NCBI GenBank assembly: GCA_016210825.1
Contig: JACQTM010000329.1
Span: 1 to 7,123, forward strand
Length of the DNA: 7,123 nucleotides
Origin: Hyphomicrobiales bacterium
Lineage (GTDB): Bacteria; Pseudomonadota; Alphaproteobacteria; Rhizobiales; Xanthobacteraceae
Reading direction: 5' to 3'
In this document: in pieces, positions 5,142 through 7,123 of the stretch
Numbering within the stretch: position 1 is the stretch's first letter
Layout of the letters: each line of letters begins with the position of its first letter
Notes under the pieces: generated by a model
The model's database searches: none
What the model was told of the DNA's origin: nothing
What the model saw: the letters and a program-made list of their open reading frames with translations, nothing else
Program-made: the position numbers and the translations under genes

Positions 5142-5708
5142 TTAGGATCGCTTCCAGGGTTTGAGGCTGCGCACCTCCCACTTACCCTGCTGCTTGCGGC
5201 AAGCCTCGCCCTGTAACCAGGATTCCGAACCGTCGCGAACATAGCTTGCGAGAAAATCGCGACAGAGCATTCCGTCCTGGTTATAGGCGCTGGCCAGCGG
5301 CGTCACTGTCCCGCGCGCTCCGGTTTTCGGATTCTGCCAGGGCATGCTTGTATCTTTGCGTCCGCTGGTCAAGACCTCAGAGGCAGCGGCGCGCGCATAG
5401 TCGAGATCGCCGTCGACGGGCGCCGGCGAGGCAGCTTGTTCGGTGGATTTTACCGCCGAGCCATCGGTCGATCTGGCTTGTCTGGCCGCCGAAATCGAGC
5501 CGGTGCTTGTGACTGTCTCGTCATCCTTATCTTTGCCGAACAGCGAGCCGAGCTGATAGGAGAAGCTGCAGCCGCCAGAGGCCAAGGCCAACGTCAATGC
5601 AGCCGCCATAAACGGCACGAGCGCCGCCTGCGGCCGCCATAGGCGCGCCAGCGGCGTTCCACTATAACGAGACTGCCGGAACGTGCGAGCTGTCAACGAG
5701 CCGGCCAC
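5142..5708 (-). CDS. RT0821/Lpp0805-type surface protein, probable lipoprotein
   Basis: This 188-residue protein resembles the RT0821/Lpp0805 surface protein group (17 kDa surface antigen-like), whose function is unknown. A hydrophobic segment (about 28-46, VPFMAAALTLALAS) ends in SGGC, an atypical lipobox with Cys47, so outer-membrane lipid anchoring is likely. A variable Ser/Ala/Asp linker (about 60-100) precedes the conserved C-terminal part: YARAAASEVL, PWQNPKTGARGTVTPL, C149RDFLASYVRDG, EAC170RKQQGKWEVRSLKPW. C149 and C170 may form a disulfide. The start is uncertain. GTG 5708 has GGAG seven bases upstream and avoids overlapping pdxH, but the n-region is long. A start farther upstream at GTG 5750 would overlap pdxH; GTG 5618 or ATG 5609 would leave no basic residue before the hydrophobic core. 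It converges with exported gene 4. Confidence 0.8.
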   Translation of the reverse strand: MAGSLTARTFRQSRYSGTPLARLWRPQAALVPFMAAALTLALASGGCSFSYQLGSLFGKDKDDETVTSTGSISAARQARSTDGSAVKSTEQAASPAPVDGDLDYARAAASEVLTSGRKDTSMPWQNPKTGARGTVTPLASAYNQDGMLCRDFLASYVRDGSESWLQGEACRKQQGKWEVRSLKPWKRS

Positions 5709-5723
5709 AGGACTACTCCGGAA

Positions 5724-6365
5724 ATGTCCGACACGGTGCCGATTGAACACCCAACTTGGTTAACGTCTGGTGATTTCACCGAGGCGGACGATCCGCTGCG
5801 CCTCTTTTCCGCCTGGATGGAGCAAGCAGGGCGCTCCGAGCCCGCCGATCCGAACGCCATGGCGCTTGCGACCATCGATGCCGAGGGTTTGCCGAATGTC
5901 CGGATGGTGCTGCTGAAGGGGCTCGATCCCCGCGGCTTCGTCTTCTACACCAACACGCATAGCCAGAAGGGCGTGGAGCTGAACGTCCAGCCGAGGGCCG
6001 CATTGCTGTTCCACTGGAAATCGCTTACGCGCCAAGTACGCGTCCGCGGTCCGGTGGAAACCGTTACCGATGCGGAAGCTGACGCTTATTTCGCCACGCG
6101 CCCGCGACTGGCGCAGATCGGTGCCTGGGCGAGCGATCAATCATCGCCACTGGAATCGCGGCTCGCCTTCGAGAAAGCGATTGCGCTCTGCACCGCGAAA
6201 TATGCGCTCGGTAAGGTGCCGCGTCCGCCCCATTGGTCGGGATACCGCGTCCTGCCGCTGATCATGGAATTCTGGCATGATCGGCCGTTCCGTCTGCACG
6301 ATCGGGTCGAGTTCCGCCGTGAAAGTCTTGACGGCGCGTGGCGCAAGACTCGGCTTTATCCATAA
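5724..6365 (+). CDS. pdxH: pyridoxamine 5'-phosphate oxidase
   Basis: This 213-residue cytoplasmic flavoenzyme oxidises pyridoxine or pyridoxamine 5'-phosphate to pyridoxal 5'-phosphate using FMN and O2, the last step of vitamin B6 synthesis and salvage. The length is normal for the family. FMN- and substrate-binding motifs are in order: NVRMVLLKG (58-66), FYTNTHSQKG (74-83), FHWKSLTRQVRVRG (96-109), RPRLAQIGAWASDQSS (126-141) and PPHWSGYRVLP (168-178). RLHDR (190-194) holds the Arg and His that contact the pyridoxal phosphate, and the C-terminus is W..TRLYP, close to the usual R-L-x-P ending. The ATG start is followed directly by family-typical sequence. It lies head to head with the surface protein, with only about 15 bases between proposed starts, and the SDR gene follows after 29 bases. 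Confidence 0.97.
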   Translation: MSDTVPIEHPTWLTSGDFTEADDPLRLFSAWMEQAGRSEPADPNAMALATIDAEGLPNVRMVLLKGLDPRGFVFYTNTHSQKGVELNVQPRAALLFHWKSLTRQVRVRGPVETVTDAEADAYFATRPRLAQIGAWASDQSSPLESRLAFEKAIALCTAKYALGKVPRPPHWSGYRVLPLIMEFWHDRPFRLHDRVEFRRESLDGAWRKTRLYP

Positions 6366-6394
6366 AACGTGCGCAGCCGAGGACCGCAATCGTC

Positions 6395-7123
6395 ATGCCG
6401 ACATCGAAGGAGAGCCAGCCTCGCCGCACATTGCTGCTCACGGGTGCAAGCCGTGGCATCGGCCACGCGACGGTCAAGCGGTTTTCCAGCGCCGGCTGGC
6501 GCGTCATCACCTGCTCGCGCCACGCTTTTCCCGAGGAGTGCCCATGGGAAGCTGGTCCCGAAGACCACATCCAGGTTGATCTCGCCGACGAGCAGAGCAC
6601 GCTGGCTGCGATTTTGGAGATCAAGCGCCGGCTCGAAGGCGGCCAGCTCCATGCTCTCGTCAACAACGCCGCGATCTCGCCGAAGGCCGATGGCGGCGCG
6701 CGCTTAAGTTCGATTGAGACTGACGCGGACGCCTGGCGTCATATTTTTCATGTGAATTTTTTTGCCCCGATCATGCTGGCACGCGGTCTACTCGACGAGC
6801 TGAAAGCCGCAAAGGGTTCCGTGGTCAACGTCACGTCGATCGCGGGCTCGCGCGTGCACCCCTTTGCCGGCGCAGCCTACGCCACATCGAAAGCGGCGCT
6901 CGCCGCGCTCACTCGCGAAATGGCCCACGACTTCGGGCCGCTCGGCGTGCGGGTGAATGCGATCGCGCCGGGCGAGATCGACACCGCCATTCTCTCGCCG
7001 GGAACCGACAAAATCATCCCGCAAATTCCGTTACACCGGCTCGGCACCCCCGACGAGGTTGCCAAAATCATCTACGTGCTGTGCACGGAGACGGCGTCCT
7101 ACGTCAACGGCGCGGAAATTCAC
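6395..7123 (+). CDS. short-chain dehydrogenase/reductase (SDR), 3' end cut by window
   Basis: An open frame runs without stop to the window edge (243 residues seen; classical SDRs are about 250, so only a few residues are likely missing). It is an NAD(P)-dependent oxidoreductase of Rossmann fold. The cofactor motif TGASRGIG is at 16-23, NNAA at 90-93, and the catalytic set is complete: N121, S148, Y162 and K166 (YATSK). The segment APGEID (191-196) follows the usual PG motif. Arg42 and Asp62 flank the cofactor region; the NADH or NADPH choice cannot be fixed by eye. The substrate is unknown. ATG 6395 has GAGGA at 6379-6383, 11 bases upstream, and lies 29 bases after pdxH, so the two are probably cotranscribed. 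The enzyme is not known to act in B6 metabolism. Confidence 0.93.
   Translation, partial: MPTSKESQPRRTLLLTGASRGIGHATVKRFSSAGWRVITCSRHAFPEECPWEAGPEDHIQVDLADEQSTLAAILEIKRRLEGGQLHALVNNAAISPKADGGARLSSIETDADAWRHIFHVNFFAPIMLARGLLDELKAAKGSVVNVTSIAGSRVHPFAGAAYATSKAALAALTREMAHDFGPLGVRVNAIAPGEIDTAILSPGTDKIIPQIPLHRLGTPDEVAKIIYVLCTETASYVNGAEIH

Overview
The window looks like chromosomal DNA of a GC-rich alphaproteobacterium, probably Hyphomicrobiales near Bradyrhizobium or Rhodopseudomonas. The reasons are the codon usage, the GC-rich palindromic intergenic repeats of the first 300 bases, and the gene set: a class II DnaJ-like protein, a secreted caspase-like protein, an RT0821/Lpp0805-type surface protein and pdxH followed by a short-chain dehydrogenase. 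The taxonomic placement rests on recall of these families, not on a search.

Layout. Bases 1-340 hold no gene; they carry two imperfect palindromic repeats and a small AT-rich hairpin. A zinc-finger-less DnaJ/CbpA-type co-chaperone runs leftward (1315-341). Across a divergent spacer of about 175 bases, a rightward block of five genes starts: an exported caspase-like protein with a peptidoglycan-binding-like and a DUF4189-like domain (1492-3009), then four small exported proteins (3009-3500, 3578-4057, 4070-4534, 4598-5128). Convergent to these is a probable surface lipoprotein (5708-5142). Its start lies head to head with pdxH (5724-6365), which is followed by an SDR oxidoreductase (6395 onward) that is cut by the window edge.

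The most unusual part is 1492-5128. All four small proteins carry the same roughly 21-residue block, AQAGSxGGxIGKQxKSxSG plus an acidic end, just after the export signal. Each then has a proline-, serine- or charge-rich linker and a compact, probably beta-rich C-terminal domain. The blocks differ mostly at synonymous sites while their linkers and C-termini diverge, so the short peptide itself seems to be under selection. The first small gene overlaps the stop codon of the caspase gene (TGATG), so protease and first motif protein are probably translated together. I read this as a candidate envelope system in which a caspase-like protein acts with, or on, a family of secreted proteins that share an N-terminal tag. 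The motif, tandem array and overlap are visible in the sequence; the functional link is inference.

The rest is ordinary housekeeping: the DnaJ-like co-chaperone in the cytoplasm, PdxH making pyridoxal 5'-phosphate, and an SDR enzyme probably cotranscribed with pdxH.
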